In this document: positions 27,549-35,400 of the stretch, piece after piece
How positions within the stretch are numbered: position 1 is the first letter of the stretch
How the letters are laid out: the number at the start of each line of letters is the position of its first letter
Origin: Acidobacteriota bacterium
GTDB taxonomy: Bacteria > Acidobacteriota > Thermoanaerobaculia > Gp7-AA8 > JAHWKK01
Direction of reading: 5' to 3'
NCBI GenBank assembly: GCA_019347945.1
Contig: JAHWKK010000006.1
Coordinates: forward strand, 1 to 64,000
Length of the DNA: 64,000 nucleotides
Made by a program: the position numbers and the translations under genes
The notes under the pieces: generated by a model
The model's input: the letters and a program-made list of their open reading frames with translations, nothing else
What the model was told of the DNA's origin: nothing
Databases searched by the model: none

Positions 27549-27843
27549 GAAACAGGAGTCAGGAAACAGGATCCAGGAAGCAGGATCCAGGAAACAGGAT
27601 TCAGGAAACAGGATTCAGGATCCAGCGATTCGCGGAAGCTCCAGCTTTCATGAATCGCGATTGAAGAATGAACCGACCTTGTCCTCCCCGGCCGCGAATC
27701 AGACTTCGCGGGAGCGCATTACCGCGCAGGATGCCGTGTCCTGACCCTTGCAATCACTCCTGGCTGCCGGTTTCTGCTGCTTCCTGGATCCTGCTTCCTG
27801 ACTCCTGTTTCCTGACTCCTGGATCCTGTTTCCTGACTCCTGC
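27549..27843. repeat. Inverted pair of CAGGANN heptamer arrays with 155-bp core
   Basis: The left array (27549-27623) has CAGGAAA/CAGGATC/CAGGATT units on the plus strand; the right array (27779-27843) is the same family inverted. Together they could form a long stem around a non-coding core. The right array begins 4 nt after the stop of the bifunctional-nuclease gene. No gene is seen in the 326-bp spacer. Confidence 0.7.
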
Positions 27844-27847
27844 CTCT

Positions 27848-28333
27848 CTACATCTCGTATTTCCCGAAGTCTTCCGGCCGCATCTGCTCGAGCCACTTCT
27901 TCACCGAGTCCTCGGAAGCCTGATCCGGCTTGATCGTCCGGGCCTCGTCGAGCACCGAGCGCGCGACGAAGATCGGAGCCTTCGTCCGCAGAGCGAGCGC
28001 GATCGCGTCGCTCGGGCGGGAATCGATCGTGAGCGAGCGTGACGACGAGTCGATGTGGATCTTCGCGTAGAAGGTGTTCTCGCGAAGGCCGTCGATAACG
28101 ATCCGCGTCACGACCGCCTCGAGCGTCGACAGAACCGACTTCAGCAGATCGTGGGTCATCGGCCTCGGCGTCTCGACACTCTCCAGCTCGAGGGCAATGG
28201 CGTTGGCTTCGAAAATCCCGACCCAGATCGGCAGATACGTCGAATCGGCGTCGTCCTTCAGAACGACAATCGGAGAGTTGGCTACCGGATCGAGCATCAA
28301 TCCCTTGATCGTCATGGCCACTTCTTCACTCAA
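27848..28333 (-). CDS. Bifunctional nuclease (BFN/DUF151) domain protein
   Basis: A 161-aa BFN-domain protein: a GLMLDPVANSPIVVLKD opening, LPIWVGIFEANAIALELE, then SRPSDAIALALR and a short acidic tail. The family is widespread and best known from a plant dual-specificity nuclease; its bacterial role is unclear. Start is TTG 28333, because AGGAG lies about 7 nt upstream and the TTG overlaps the miaB TGA (TTGA). ATG 28315 is the alternative. It is last of a seven-gene coupled cluster. Confidence 0.85.
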   Translation of the reverse strand: MSEEVAMTIKGLMLDPVANSPIVVLKDDADSTYLPIWVGIFEANAIALELESVETPRPMTHDLLKSVLSTLEAVVTRIVIDGLRENTFYAKIHIDSSSRSLTIDSRPSDAIALALRTKAPIFVARSVLDEARTIKPDQASEDSVKKWLEQMRPEDFGKYEM

Positions 28334-29634
28334 GCCGCTTCTCCTTTCAACGTGTGATGCCTTGCTTCGATGATCTTTACCGGGACCAGAGCGCCGACAC
28401 AATTGTCAGCTCCTCCGGTGAAATTCACGGTCAAGTTGTCGTCGGTACGTCCTGCCAGCTCCAGCTCCGATGCCCGGCTCGGACCCTCCACCAGGACATC
28501 GACCGTCTTTCCGACGTAGCCGTCGAGCACCTCGGATTGAATCCGCTCCTGAAACGCGAACAGACGGTTCAGCCGCTCCCGCGCCACACCTTCATCGACC
28601 TTGTCTCCGAGACGAAGCGCCGGCGTACCAGGCCGCTCGGAGTAGACGAAGGCGAAAAGCGAGCCGAAGCGGACTTCCTCGAGAAGCTCGAGGGTCTGGC
28701 GGAAATCGTCCTCCGTCTCCCCCGGAAAACCGACGATCACGTCCGTGGAGAACCGGATCTGCGGCATCGCCCCCCGGATACGGCCGACGATCTCGAGATA
28801 GCGTTCGGGCGTATAGAGCCGTTTCATTCGCCTCAGAATCCGCGATGAACCCGACTGAACCGGGAGGTGGAGGAATTTCGAGACGTTCTCGTTTCCTGCC
28901 ATTGCGGCGATCATCGAGTCGTCGACCTCGGCCGGGTGGGATGTCATGAATCGGACGCGCCGGACCCCCGGGACGCCCGCGACGGCATCGAGCAGATCCC
29001 CGAATCCCGCGTCGCTCTCCGGGCATCTCCATGCATTGACCGTCTGTCCCAGAAGCTCGATCTCGGATCGTCCCGTCGAAACGGCGTGGCTCGTCTCCGC
29101 CACGATGCTCCGGAGCGATCGTGAGACTTCGCGGCCGCGCGTTGTCGGAACGATACAGTAGGTGCAGTTCTTGTTGCATCCCTCCACGACCGTGACCTGC
29201 GCCCGAACCTTCGAGGGCCTGTCGATCGAGAGCCAGTCGTAACGCCGGTCCGCCGGAAACTCTGTGGCGATGCGGCGCTCCCCATCGAGCACCTCGTCGA
29301 GGAGCCCGACCGTTCCGGGACCCATCACGAAGTCCACCCAGGGTGCCCGGTCGAGAATCCTTCCCGCTTCCTGCTGCGCGACGCAACCGGCGACGCCGAT
29401 CTTCAATGGTCTCTCGGACTTCAGGCTGCGGAGACGCCCGAGATAGTGGTAGACCTTCTGCTCCGATTTGTCGCGAATACTGCATGTGTTGAGAAGGACG
29501 AGATCCGCCTCGGCGGGGCCGGTTGCCGGAGCCCACCCCCTCAGCGTCAGCTGGCCGGCGAGCCTCTGCGAGTCCAGATCATTCATCTGGCACCCCCAGG
29601 TCTCGATGAAGAACCGTCCAGAGGATGCCGTCAC
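28330..29634 (-). CDS. miaB: tRNA-2-methylthio-N6-dimethylallyladenosine synthase MiaB
   Basis: A 434-aa radical-SAM methylthiotransferase that adds ms2 to i6A37 of tRNAs. The auxiliary-cluster cysteines are Cys15 (GCQMN), Cys51 (NTCS) and Cys84 (GCVAQQEA). The radical-SAM cluster is Cys153-x3-Cys157-x2-Cys160 (CNKNCTYC). A TRAM domain closes the C-terminus. Both ends overlap neighbours (ATGA upstream, TTGA downstream), so it is embedded in the PTS-containing operon. Confidence 0.95.
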   Translation of the reverse strand: MTASSGRFFIETWGCQMNDLDSQRLAGQLTLRGWAPATGPAEADLVLLNTCSIRDKSEQKVYHYLGRLRSLKSERPLKIGVAGCVAQQEAGRILDRAPWVDFVMGPGTVGLLDEVLDGERRIATEFPADRRYDWLSIDRPSKVRAQVTVVEGCNKNCTYCIVPTTRGREVSRSLRSIVAETSHAVSTGRSEIELLGQTVNAWRCPESDAGFGDLLDAVAGVPGVRRVRFMTSHPAEVDDSMIAAMAGNENVSKFLHLPVQSGSSRILRRMKRLYTPERYLEIVGRIRGAMPQIRFSTDVIVGFPGETEDDFRQTLELLEEVRFGSLFAFVYSERPGTPALRLGDKVDEGVARERLNRLFAFQERIQSEVLDGYVGKTVDVLVEGPSRASELELAGRTDDNLTVNFTGGADNCVGALVPVKIIEARHHTLKGEAA

Positions 29635-30281
29635 TCGTCCCCCAGCTCGTCGAGCTGTTTGCGCAGCTCGGCGCGTTCCTTCTGACTGGCCGCGAACTTC
29701 GCTTCCAGCTCTTCCCGCCGGATGTCGTCCTCAGTGGTATAAAACTCGTCTTCGTAACGTGCCAGGCGCGCTTCGATCTCCGCAATTTTGTCGGTCAACA
29801 GCTTCCGCTGTTTCTCGCGCAGAGCCTGCGTGCGGGCCGCCTGGACCGTCGCGGTCACGGCTTTCCGCGACTCCTCGGGGTCCTTTTTCGTGGCCGCTGC
29901 TGGCGGATCGTCCTGCTGGCGCCCGGAGCCCTCGAGCACGATGAGAGTTCCCTTCGTTTTGTCGAGGTCGGCGTTGGTCAGGCTGATGCGCGCCCCCTTC
30001 GATTCGGACGCGCTCTTCGCGGCCCTCACCATCCGGGACTCTGGAGAACGAGCAGGCTGTACCCGCCTTGTCTCCGGCGTCGTCGCCGCTTTCCTTCGAT
30101 CGGCCGAGGCGGCTTCGGTGCGCCCGGACTCTTTCGAGGTTTGCTCGTTCTCGTCCGCCCGGGTCGATTCCCCGGCTTCGCTCGCTTCCTGGTCCTGAGA
30201 CTGGAGCGCGTGCAGAGCGGCACCCGGCGCCAGCATCAACGCGGCGATCAGCGCAGTCTCAATTCTCTTCGACCCGGCCAT
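29631..30281 (-). CDS. Exported coiled-coil protein, function unknown
   Basis: A 216-aa protein with an N-terminal signal sequence (IETALIAALMLAPGAALHA), a Ser/Glu/Lys/Arg-rich, probably disordered stretch to about residue 85, and a C-terminal Glu/Lys/Arg heptad-rich coiled coil (about 140-216). I recognise no family. It overlaps the cupin gene by 23 bp and miaB by ATGA, so it is a real operon member. The position between a cupin and a tRNA-modifying enzyme gives no clear functional hint; an envelope scaffold is possible. Confidence 0.7.
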   Translation of the reverse strand: MAGSKRIETALIAALMLAPGAALHALQSQDQEASEAGESTRADENEQTSKESGRTEAASADRRKAATTPETRRVQPARSPESRMVRAAKSASESKGARISLTNADLDKTKGTLIVLEGSGRQQDDPPAAATKKDPEESRKAVTATVQAARTQALREKQRKLLTDKIAEIEARLARYEDEFYTTEDDIRREELEAKFAASQKERAELRKQLDELGDE

Positions 30282-30645
30282 ATCGATCCTCCAATCTCAC
30301 GACGTCGTCGAGCTCCGTGGTCGAAACTTCGGCGATGTCGGAGTCCTCGATTCCTTCGATCCGGTGAATCATTCGCGGGGGAACGTGGAACGCCTGACCC
30401 TCCCCCAGTTCGATTACACGACGCTGACTGTCCCATTCGACTGTCAGCCGTACTCGTCCTCGAACAACATAGAGGGTCTCTTCCTTCATTTCGTGATACT
30501 GCAGACTGAGCGATTCACCTCCGGTGACGTGGAGGATCTTGCCGACGTAACGGTCCGTTTTTGCGAAGATCAGCTCGTAGCCCCACGGCTTCGGGACGCG
30601 TACGACGCGCGCCGCCTGGAGCCTTCCCGGTTCCTTCTTCGTCAT
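30259..30645 (-). CDS. Cupin, mannose-6-phosphate isomerase C-terminal-like
   Basis: A 128-aa single-domain cupin. It carries PKPWGYE near the start, LSLQYHEMKEETLYVVRGR (metal His/Glu set), FHVPPRMIHRIEG and a ST-TELDDVVRLEDRYGR ending. This matches type II phosphomannose isomerase/guanylyltransferase cupin tails, which isomerise mannose-6-phosphate and fructose-6-phosphate or merely bind sugar phosphates. It overlaps the EI gene by ATGA. It could link sugar-phosphate metabolism to the PTS relay, or to the manC gene at the window's left side. Confidence 0.85.
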   Translation of the reverse strand: MTKKEPGRLQAARVVRVPKPWGYELIFAKTDRYVGKILHVTGGESLSLQYHEMKEETLYVVRGRVRLTVEWDSQRRVIELGEGQAFHVPPRMIHRIEGIEDSDIAEVSTTELDDVVRLEDRYGRVEEN

Positions 30646-32429
30646 CCGAACCTCGAGAGTCCCTGCGGAATCCGCGTAGCCACCTGCTCGATGACGTACT
30701 CTTCGATCTCCTGCGCAGTCTTCCGGAGCAGGGCCTGTTCGGCGATCCGCCGCGAATCCGAATACTTCAGATTCGTGATGACGCTCTTGACCATCGGAAT
30801 GGACGCCGGACTCATGGAAAAGTGCTCGAGACCCAGTCCCAGAAGAATCGCGGTAAAAATCGGATCTCCCGCCATCTCACCACACAGCGAGACCGGAATG
30901 TTCGCCTCGCTTCCGGCGCGGATGACCCCCCGTATCATCCGGAGCACGCCTGGATGGAAGGGCTCGTACAAATACTCGACGTTCTCGTTGCCGCGGTCGA
31001 TCGCAAGGGAGTACTGGATCAGGTCGTTGGTTCCAATGGAGAAAAAATCGACCTCCGTCGCCAGAATGTCCGCGATCAGAGCTGCCGCCGGCACCTCGAT
31101 CATGATCCCTACCGGAATGTCCTTCCGAAACTCGATCCCCTCGGCTTCGAGCTGCCGCTCGATCTCCTTGAGAAGCGCCTTCACGTGCCGGACCTCCTGG
31201 AGATTCGACACCAGCGGGAACATGATCCAGAGATCCCCATGCACCGACGCACGATAGAGCGCTCGAAGCTGGGTCCTGAACATATCCCTGTGCCTCATGC
31301 AGAGACGCAGACCTCTCAGGCCGAGCACCGGGTTGTCCTCATCGCTTCCGATGACTTCCCGCGCGAGTTTTTTTCCGCCGAGATCGAACGTCCGGATGAT
31401 CGTCGTATTCGGAGACATCTTCTCGAGCAGCTCCCTGTAGACCTCGTAGTGCTCGTCCTCCGAGGGGAGGTCCGGACTTTTGGAGATGTAGAGAAACTCC
31501 GAGCGATAGAGACCGATCCCCTCGGCGCCGAACCGGATCGCGTCGTTGACCTCCGGGACGAGCTCGATATTCGCTCGGAGCGTCACAGTCCGCCCGTCAC
31601 GCGTGACCGGCGGAACGTCCCGGTTCTCGAGCAGCCGGCCCTCCTGCTCGCGATGCCTCCGCTCGCGACTGAGGCATTCCTCGATCATCGCCCGGGACGG
31701 ATTGACGTGGATTGTCCCCTCCCACCCGTCGATGATCACCAGCTCCTCGTTATCGATCATCTCGGTCAGGCGCGGAACGCCGATCACTGCCGGAAGGAAA
31801 ATCGATTTCGCGATGATCGAGGTATGTGAGGTCCGCCCGCCGGACTCGGTGGCGAAGCCGACGATCGGCTTTCGGTTGTAATGGACCGCGTCCGACGGTG
31901 TCACATCATCGGCCAAAATGATCACGTCATGCTCGATTTCCGACAAATCATGACGGGCGTTCCCCTCCAGACTCTCGATCAGCGTCCGGGCAACGTCCGA
32001 GATGTCCTCCCCCCGTTCCCGAAGATAGGCGTCCTCGAAGCTGTCGAAACGGGCGAGGAGCTCATCCTTGACGGTGGTGACGGCCCACTCCGCACTGATC
32101 AATTCGGACTCGATGCGCTGCCGGATCTCGTCGACGAACGAAGGGTCTTCGATGATCATCGCGTGTGCGTCGAAGATCGAGGCATACTCGTCGCCCATCG
32201 AGCGGGTGACCTTTTCGCGCAGGTCCTCGATCTCGGCTTTCGTGTGGGCGATCGCCTGATCGAACCTTCGAAGCTCTTTCGCGACGTCGTCCGGGCGGAT
32301 CGGGACGCGATAGATCGATCCCCCTCGCTTTTCGAGAATGAGGGCGCGTCCGATCGCGATGCCGGGAGAGACGCCTGTCCCCTTGTAGGTGCGAAGTCTG
32401 CCTCGCGGTTCCTCGGTCATGGTGGTCAC
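30642..32429 (-). CDS. ptsI: Phosphoenolpyruvate-protein phosphotransferase (PTS Enzyme I)
   Basis: A 595-aa Enzyme I that moves phosphate from PEP to HPr. The N-terminal HPr-binding part leads to the phosphorylated His202 in GGRTSHTSI. The PEP-binding C-terminal barrel carries EFLY and the active Cys in SLCGEMAGDP. No N-terminal GAF domain is present, so it is EI rather than EI-Ntr (PtsP) type. Start is GTG 32429, with a GGAG upstream spanning the HPr stop; ATG 32420 is the alternative. No sugar-specific EIIB/EIIC follows. Confidence 0.93.
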   Translation of the reverse strand: MTTMTEEPRGRLRTYKGTGVSPGIAIGRALILEKRGGSIYRVPIRPDDVAKELRRFDQAIAHTKAEIEDLREKVTRSMGDEYASIFDAHAMIIEDPSFVDEIRQRIESELISAEWAVTTVKDELLARFDSFEDAYLRERGEDISDVARTLIESLEGNARHDLSEIEHDVIILADDVTPSDAVHYNRKPIVGFATESGGRTSHTSIIAKSIFLPAVIGVPRLTEMIDNEELVIIDGWEGTIHVNPSRAMIEECLSRERRHREQEGRLLENRDVPPVTRDGRTVTLRANIELVPEVNDAIRFGAEGIGLYRSEFLYISKSPDLPSEDEHYEVYRELLEKMSPNTTIIRTFDLGGKKLAREVIGSDEDNPVLGLRGLRLCMRHRDMFRTQLRALYRASVHGDLWIMFPLVSNLQEVRHVKALLKEIERQLEAEGIEFRKDIPVGIMIEVPAAALIADILATEVDFFSIGTNDLIQYSLAIDRGNENVEYLYEPFHPGVLRMIRGVIRAGSEANIPVSLCGEMAGDPIFTAILLGLGLEHFSMSPASIPMVKSVITNLKYSDSRRIAEQALLRKTAQEIEEYVIEQVATRIPQGLSRFG

Positions 32430-32436
32430 GGCCTGG

Positions 32437-32706
32437 TCACTCCGACTCGTCGAACTTGTCGTCGAAAAGCTGCTGGATCGACTCGATCGCCTCGTTTTCG
32501 TCCGATCCGTCGGCCGAGATGGTGATCTTCGATCCTTTGGCGGCTGCCAGCAGCAGAACCCCGAGAATGCTCTTTCCGTCGACCTCCTCGGAACCCTTCT
32601 TCACCTTGATGTCGGAGGCGAACCGGGCCGCCGTGTGAACGAGCTTCGCGGCAGCTCGCGCATGAAGGCCGAGCTTGTTGCTGATCTCGATCTCACGCTC
32701 GATCAC
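32437..32706 (-). CDS. Phosphocarrier protein HPr/NPr
   Basis: An 89-aa HPr. His15 (LGLHARAAA) is the EI phosphorylation site, and Ser46 (GKSILG) is in the position used by HPr kinase in many bacteria. An acidic C-terminal tail follows. The start overlaps the EIIA stop (ATGA), and EI begins 7 nt downstream. With EIIA and EI it makes a complete phosphorelay lacking a sugar permease, typical of regulatory PTS systems. Confidence 0.93.
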   Translation of the reverse strand: MIEREIEISNKLGLHARAAAKLVHTAARFASDIKVKKGSEEVDGKSILGVLLLAAAKGSKITISADGSDENEAIESIQQLFDDKFDESE

Positions 32707-33131
32707 TTCTCCTCCCCTCCGGCCGCCTGCTGATGCAGCAGCTCGGAGGCGACGCAGATTGCCCGAGCGCCCTTCTCCCGCACGATCTGCGAGATTTGCG
32801 ATAGTTCGCAGTCTCCGCGATTCAACGCTCCGAACTTCACGATCATCGGCAGGTTCACACCTGTAATCACCTCGACTTTTCCCTCCTGCATGAACGGCAT
32901 GCTGAGATTGCTCGGCGTTCCGCCGAACATGTCGGTGAAGATGATCAGATCGGTTCCCCGGCGAATGATTCGATCGACGGCGGCACGAACCCTCTCCTGG
33001 GCCCGGTCGACATCTTCATCCCAGTCAAGAGTCAGCGCCTCGATCCCTTCGATTGTGCCTTCGATTCTCTTCGCAGCTTCCAGAAGCTCGTCTGCGAGCC
33101 CCCCGTGCGTGACGATCAAACCATGGATCAA
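32703..33131 (-). CDS. PTS EIIA, mannose (Man) family
   Basis: A 142-aa EIIA-Man-type protein. His9 in LIVTHGGLA is the phosphorylation site, and the DMFGGTPSN motif is diagnostic. It starts with TTG 33131, supported by AGGAGG 9 nt upstream. No EIIB, EIIC or EIID gene follows, so its phosphorylation state probably serves regulation. It heads a seven-gene block with 4-bp overlaps. An extended -10 (TGCGATAAT) lies upstream. Confidence 0.88.
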   Translation of the reverse strand: MIHGLIVTHGGLADELLEAAKRIEGTIEGIEALTLDWDEDVDRAQERVRAAVDRIIRRGTDLIIFTDMFGGTPSNLSMPFMQEGKVEVITGVNLPMIVKFGALNRGDCELSQISQIVREKGARAICVASELLHQQAAGGEEK

Positions 33132-33167
33132 TGCCAGGAGCCTCCTCTCACGTTACTTCAAGGGATC

Positions 33168-33176
33168 ATTATCGCA
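33168..33176 (-). promoter_or_regulatory. Putative extended -10 (TGCGATAAT) of the PTS-miaB operon
   Basis: A TGn-GATAAT element lies 36 nt before the EIIA start. Here the leader is long enough to include the AGGAGG ribosome site, unlike the leaderless genes nearby. Confidence 0.5.
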
Positions 33177-33234
33177 CCGCGGCCCGAACTCATTCCTTCG
33201 CCTGAGCGGGTCGATGGCAGCGGCAGTTGTCGGG

Positions 33235-33243
33235 TGCTATGCT
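33235..33243 (+). promoter_or_regulatory. Putative extended -10 (TGCTATGCT) of the aminotransferase gene
   Basis: A TGn-TATGCT element ends 8 nt before the GTG at 33252. There is no Shine-Dalgarno, so a leaderless transcript is implied and GTG 33252 is chosen as start. Confidence 0.5.
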
Positions 33244-33251
33244 CGGGCGCC

Positions 33252-34418
33252 GTGAAGAAGCGTACCGCATCACGCCTCGACGGGTTCACTCAGTCCGACA
33301 TTCGCCGGATGTCGGTCCTCTGCACCGAGGCCGGCGGCATCAACCTCGGTCAGGGCATCTGTGACATCGACACCGAGCATCTCGTCGCCGAGGGCGCCAT
33401 TGACGCCATCAGAGAAAACCTCGCGACCTACTCCCGGATGGATGGAATCGATCTGCTCCGCAAGCGCATCGCAGAGAAAGCCGCCAGCTTCAACCGGATC
33501 GAAGCAGATCCGGACGGGCAGATCATCGTCACGGTCGGAGCGACCGGTGGATACGCGATGGCGGTCCTGGCCACGCTCGAGCCGGGAGACGAGATCATCG
33601 TCTTCGAACCTTGGTATGGCTACCACGTCAGCACGCCGAAGCTGCTCGGCGTCGGCGTCCGTTCGGTCCGGACCCATCCTCCCGACTGGCGCTTCGATCC
33701 GGACGAGCTCGCGGCCGCCTTCAATGACCGGACCCGGGCAATCGTCGTCTGCACTCCCTCGAATCCGTCCGGCAAGGTGTTCCGGCGTGAAGAGCTCGAG
33801 CTGATCGGCCAGCTCGCGATCGAGCACGACTGTCTCGTCTTCACCGACGAAATCTACGAATACATCGTCTACGAGGGGAGCGTCCACCTCTCGATGGCAT
33901 CGATGCCGGGTCTGGCCGATCGCGTCATCACGATCTCCGGCTTCTCGAAGACTTTTTCGATCACTGGCTGGAGGATCGGATACGTGATCGCTCCTCCCGA
34001 CATCGCTCCCGGGATTGCGCTTCTCAACGATCTCTTCTACGTGTGCGCCCCAACCCCGCTGCAGTGGGGTGTCGCGGCGGGTCTCGAGATCGATCAGAGC
34101 TACTACCGGAAGCTCGCCGAGGACTACGAGGACAAGCGCGACATGCTGGCATCCGCGCTGAGGGATGCGGGCTTTCAGCCGTGGGTACCGCAGGGCGCCT
34201 ACTACATGCTGGCTGGTACGGGAGGTCTCGGCTACGATCACTCCCGCGAGGCCGCGGAATCGCTTCTGGAGCGGGCGGGAGTCGCAGCAGTCCCCGGCGC
34301 CGCCTTCCACCCGCCGGGAGCCGGAGAAGACCTTCTCCGATTCTGCTTCGCGAAGAGTTTCGAAGATCTGGAAGAAGCCTGCCGGCGTCTCAGGGACTTC
34401 GGCAGAAAAGGAGATTGA
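33252..34418 (+). CDS. Class I/II PLP aminotransferase (aspartate/kynurenine-aminotransferase-like)
   Basis: A 388-aa fold-type I aminotransferase. INLGQGICD opens the substrate pocket, NPSGK and FTDEIYEY follow, and the PLP lysine lies in SGFSKTFSITGWRIGY. The C-terminal RFCFAKS supplies the carboxylate-binding Arg. It resembles aspartate or aromatic/methionine aminotransferases; the substrate is not resolved. The GTG start is set by the adjacent extended -10. A peroxiredoxin gene follows 5 bp after the stop. Confidence 0.88.
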   Translation: MKKRTASRLDGFTQSDIRRMSVLCTEAGGINLGQGICDIDTEHLVAEGAIDAIRENLATYSRMDGIDLLRKRIAEKAASFNRIEADPDGQIIVTVGATGGYAMAVLATLEPGDEIIVFEPWYGYHVSTPKLLGVGVRSVRTHPPDWRFDPDELAAAFNDRTRAIVVCTPSNPSGKVFRREELELIGQLAIEHDCLVFTDEIYEYIVYEGSVHLSMASMPGLADRVITISGFSKTFSITGWRIGYVIAPPDIAPGIALLNDLFYVCAPTPLQWGVAAGLEIDQSYYRKLAEDYEDKRDMLASALRDAGFQPWVPQGAYYMLAGTGGLGYDHSREAAESLLERAGVAAVPGAAFHPPGAGEDLLRFCFAKSFEDLEEACRRLRDFGRKGD

Positions 34419-34423
34419 GCTGA

Positions 34424-34912
34424 ATGCAGGATTACTACGAACCGAAAATTGGCGAGAAGGCGCCCGACTTCGATCTTCCCTCCACCGACGGCAGCGACGT
34501 CAGCATCTCCGATTTCAGGAAGAAATGGGTCGTCCTCTACTTCTACCCGAAAGACGACACGCCGGGATGTACCGCCGAAGCGTGTTCCTTCCGCGACTAC
34601 CGCGCCGAGCTCAGAAAAGAGGGTGCCGAGATTCTCGGCGTGTCGACGGATTCCCTCGAGTCCCACGAGAAGTTCCGCGAGAAATACGACCTCCGTTTTC
34701 CCCTCCTTTCGGACAGCACGGCCGACATTGCCAAGATGTACGGAGCGTGGGGGGAGAAGAACTTTTACGGACGAAGATCATGGGGCGTCAAAAGGATCAC
34801 CTTTCTGATCGGACCCGATGGTCGCATCCGAAAGATCTATCGGAAAGTCGATGCGAAAACACACGGTGAAACCCTTCTGAACGACCTCCGCGAGCTGAAA
34901 AAGGAGAAATGA
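34424..34912 (+). CDS. bcp: Peroxiredoxin, Bcp/PrxQ type
   Basis: A 162-aa thiol peroxidase reducing peroxides in the cytoplasm. The peroxidatic Cys49 and resolving Cys54 lie in TPGCTAEACSF, the atypical 2-Cys arrangement of Bcp. The catalytic Thr and later Arg region are conserved. GGAGA upstream of ATG 34424 fits a ribosome site, and the gene follows the aminotransferase closely. The stop is followed after 10 bp by a 92-bp perfect palindrome. Confidence 0.93.
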   Translation: MQDYYEPKIGEKAPDFDLPSTDGSDVSISDFRKKWVVLYFYPKDDTPGCTAEACSFRDYRAELRKEGAEILGVSTDSLESHEKFREKYDLRFPLLSDSTADIAKMYGAWGEKNFYGRRSWGVKRITFLIGPDGRIRKIYRKVDAKTHGETLLNDLRELKKEK

Positions 34913-34922
34913 GGACGGGATA

Positions 34923-35014
34923 CGGGGTCGGGTCTGAACTTGGAACTTAACTCCGAAAACGTTTGATCAAGCGCCGCTTTTGGGAGTTAAGTTCCAAGTT
35001 CAGACCCGACCCCG
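34923..35014. repeat. 92-bp REPIN-like palindrome, copy 1
   Basis: Arms 34923-34954 and 34983-35014 are perfect 32-bp inverted repeats (starting CGGGGTCGGGTCTGAAC) around a 28-nt loop. A second copy at 54296-54387 has the same arms except one base pair (T-A here, G-C there) and an unrelated 28-nt loop. This fits a mobile palindrome of the REPIN kind. It lies 10 bp downstream of the bcp stop and could also stop transcription. Confidence 0.85.
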
Positions 35015-35157
35015 CCTCAACGCCGTATGTTGGTGGTCATCAACCCCCCGCCCAGATTCTTCGCCCGCGCTCCGCCGGGCTCAGAATGACGAATGTTCTG
35101 TTTGCGCGAAGTGACGATCAAGGACGAATGTTTGCTCTCGCGAAACCCACCCCTTCG

Positions 35158-35327
35158 TCATCCTGAGCAGGTGACCGGCGCCTTGCGCCGGTGAAGCGCA
35201 AATGACATCCGGGCCCAGAAAGGTCCGCACGTGCATACTCAAACCGACGTCATCCCGAGCGGGCGGTCGGGGCGGGCAAGCGAGGGACCTCGCAGGCTGG
35301 GACAGTCGGGCCAAGCGGAGCGCTGAA
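35158..35327 (-). repeat. Dispersed long repeat, copy A (diverged)
   Basis: Shares blocks with copies at 38126, 39553 and 58688: a GCGCCGGTGAAGCG hairpin region, ACTCAAACCGACGTC, CCCGAGCGGGCGGTCGG and GGCAAGCGAGGGACC. Same orientation as copy D, opposite to B and C. The whole 34913-35390 spacer holds repeats only; no gene is seen. Confidence 0.7.
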
Positions 35328-35369
35328 GGGTGGCCTGGGCGGCTCGCGAGTGGGTGGCCCCTTCCCATT

Positions 35370-35400
35370 TCACTCTTCACTCTTCACTCGTCACTCTTCC
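35370..35400 (-). repeat. TCACTCT array ending in the pepE stop codon
   Basis: Tandem ACTCTTC-like units on the plus strand (GAGTGAA on the pepE sense strand). The array supplies the pepE TGA at 35391-35393. Confidence 0.65.

Noticed and set aside
27549-27843. CRISPR array interpretation of the heptamer repeats
   Set aside because: Units are only 7 bp, contiguous and without spacers; no cas genes are present.
34923-35014. Simple rho-independent terminator after bcp
   Set aside because: The 32-bp arms, 28-nt loop and a second near-identical copy 19 kb away fit a dispersed palindrome better, although it may terminate transcription as a side effect.
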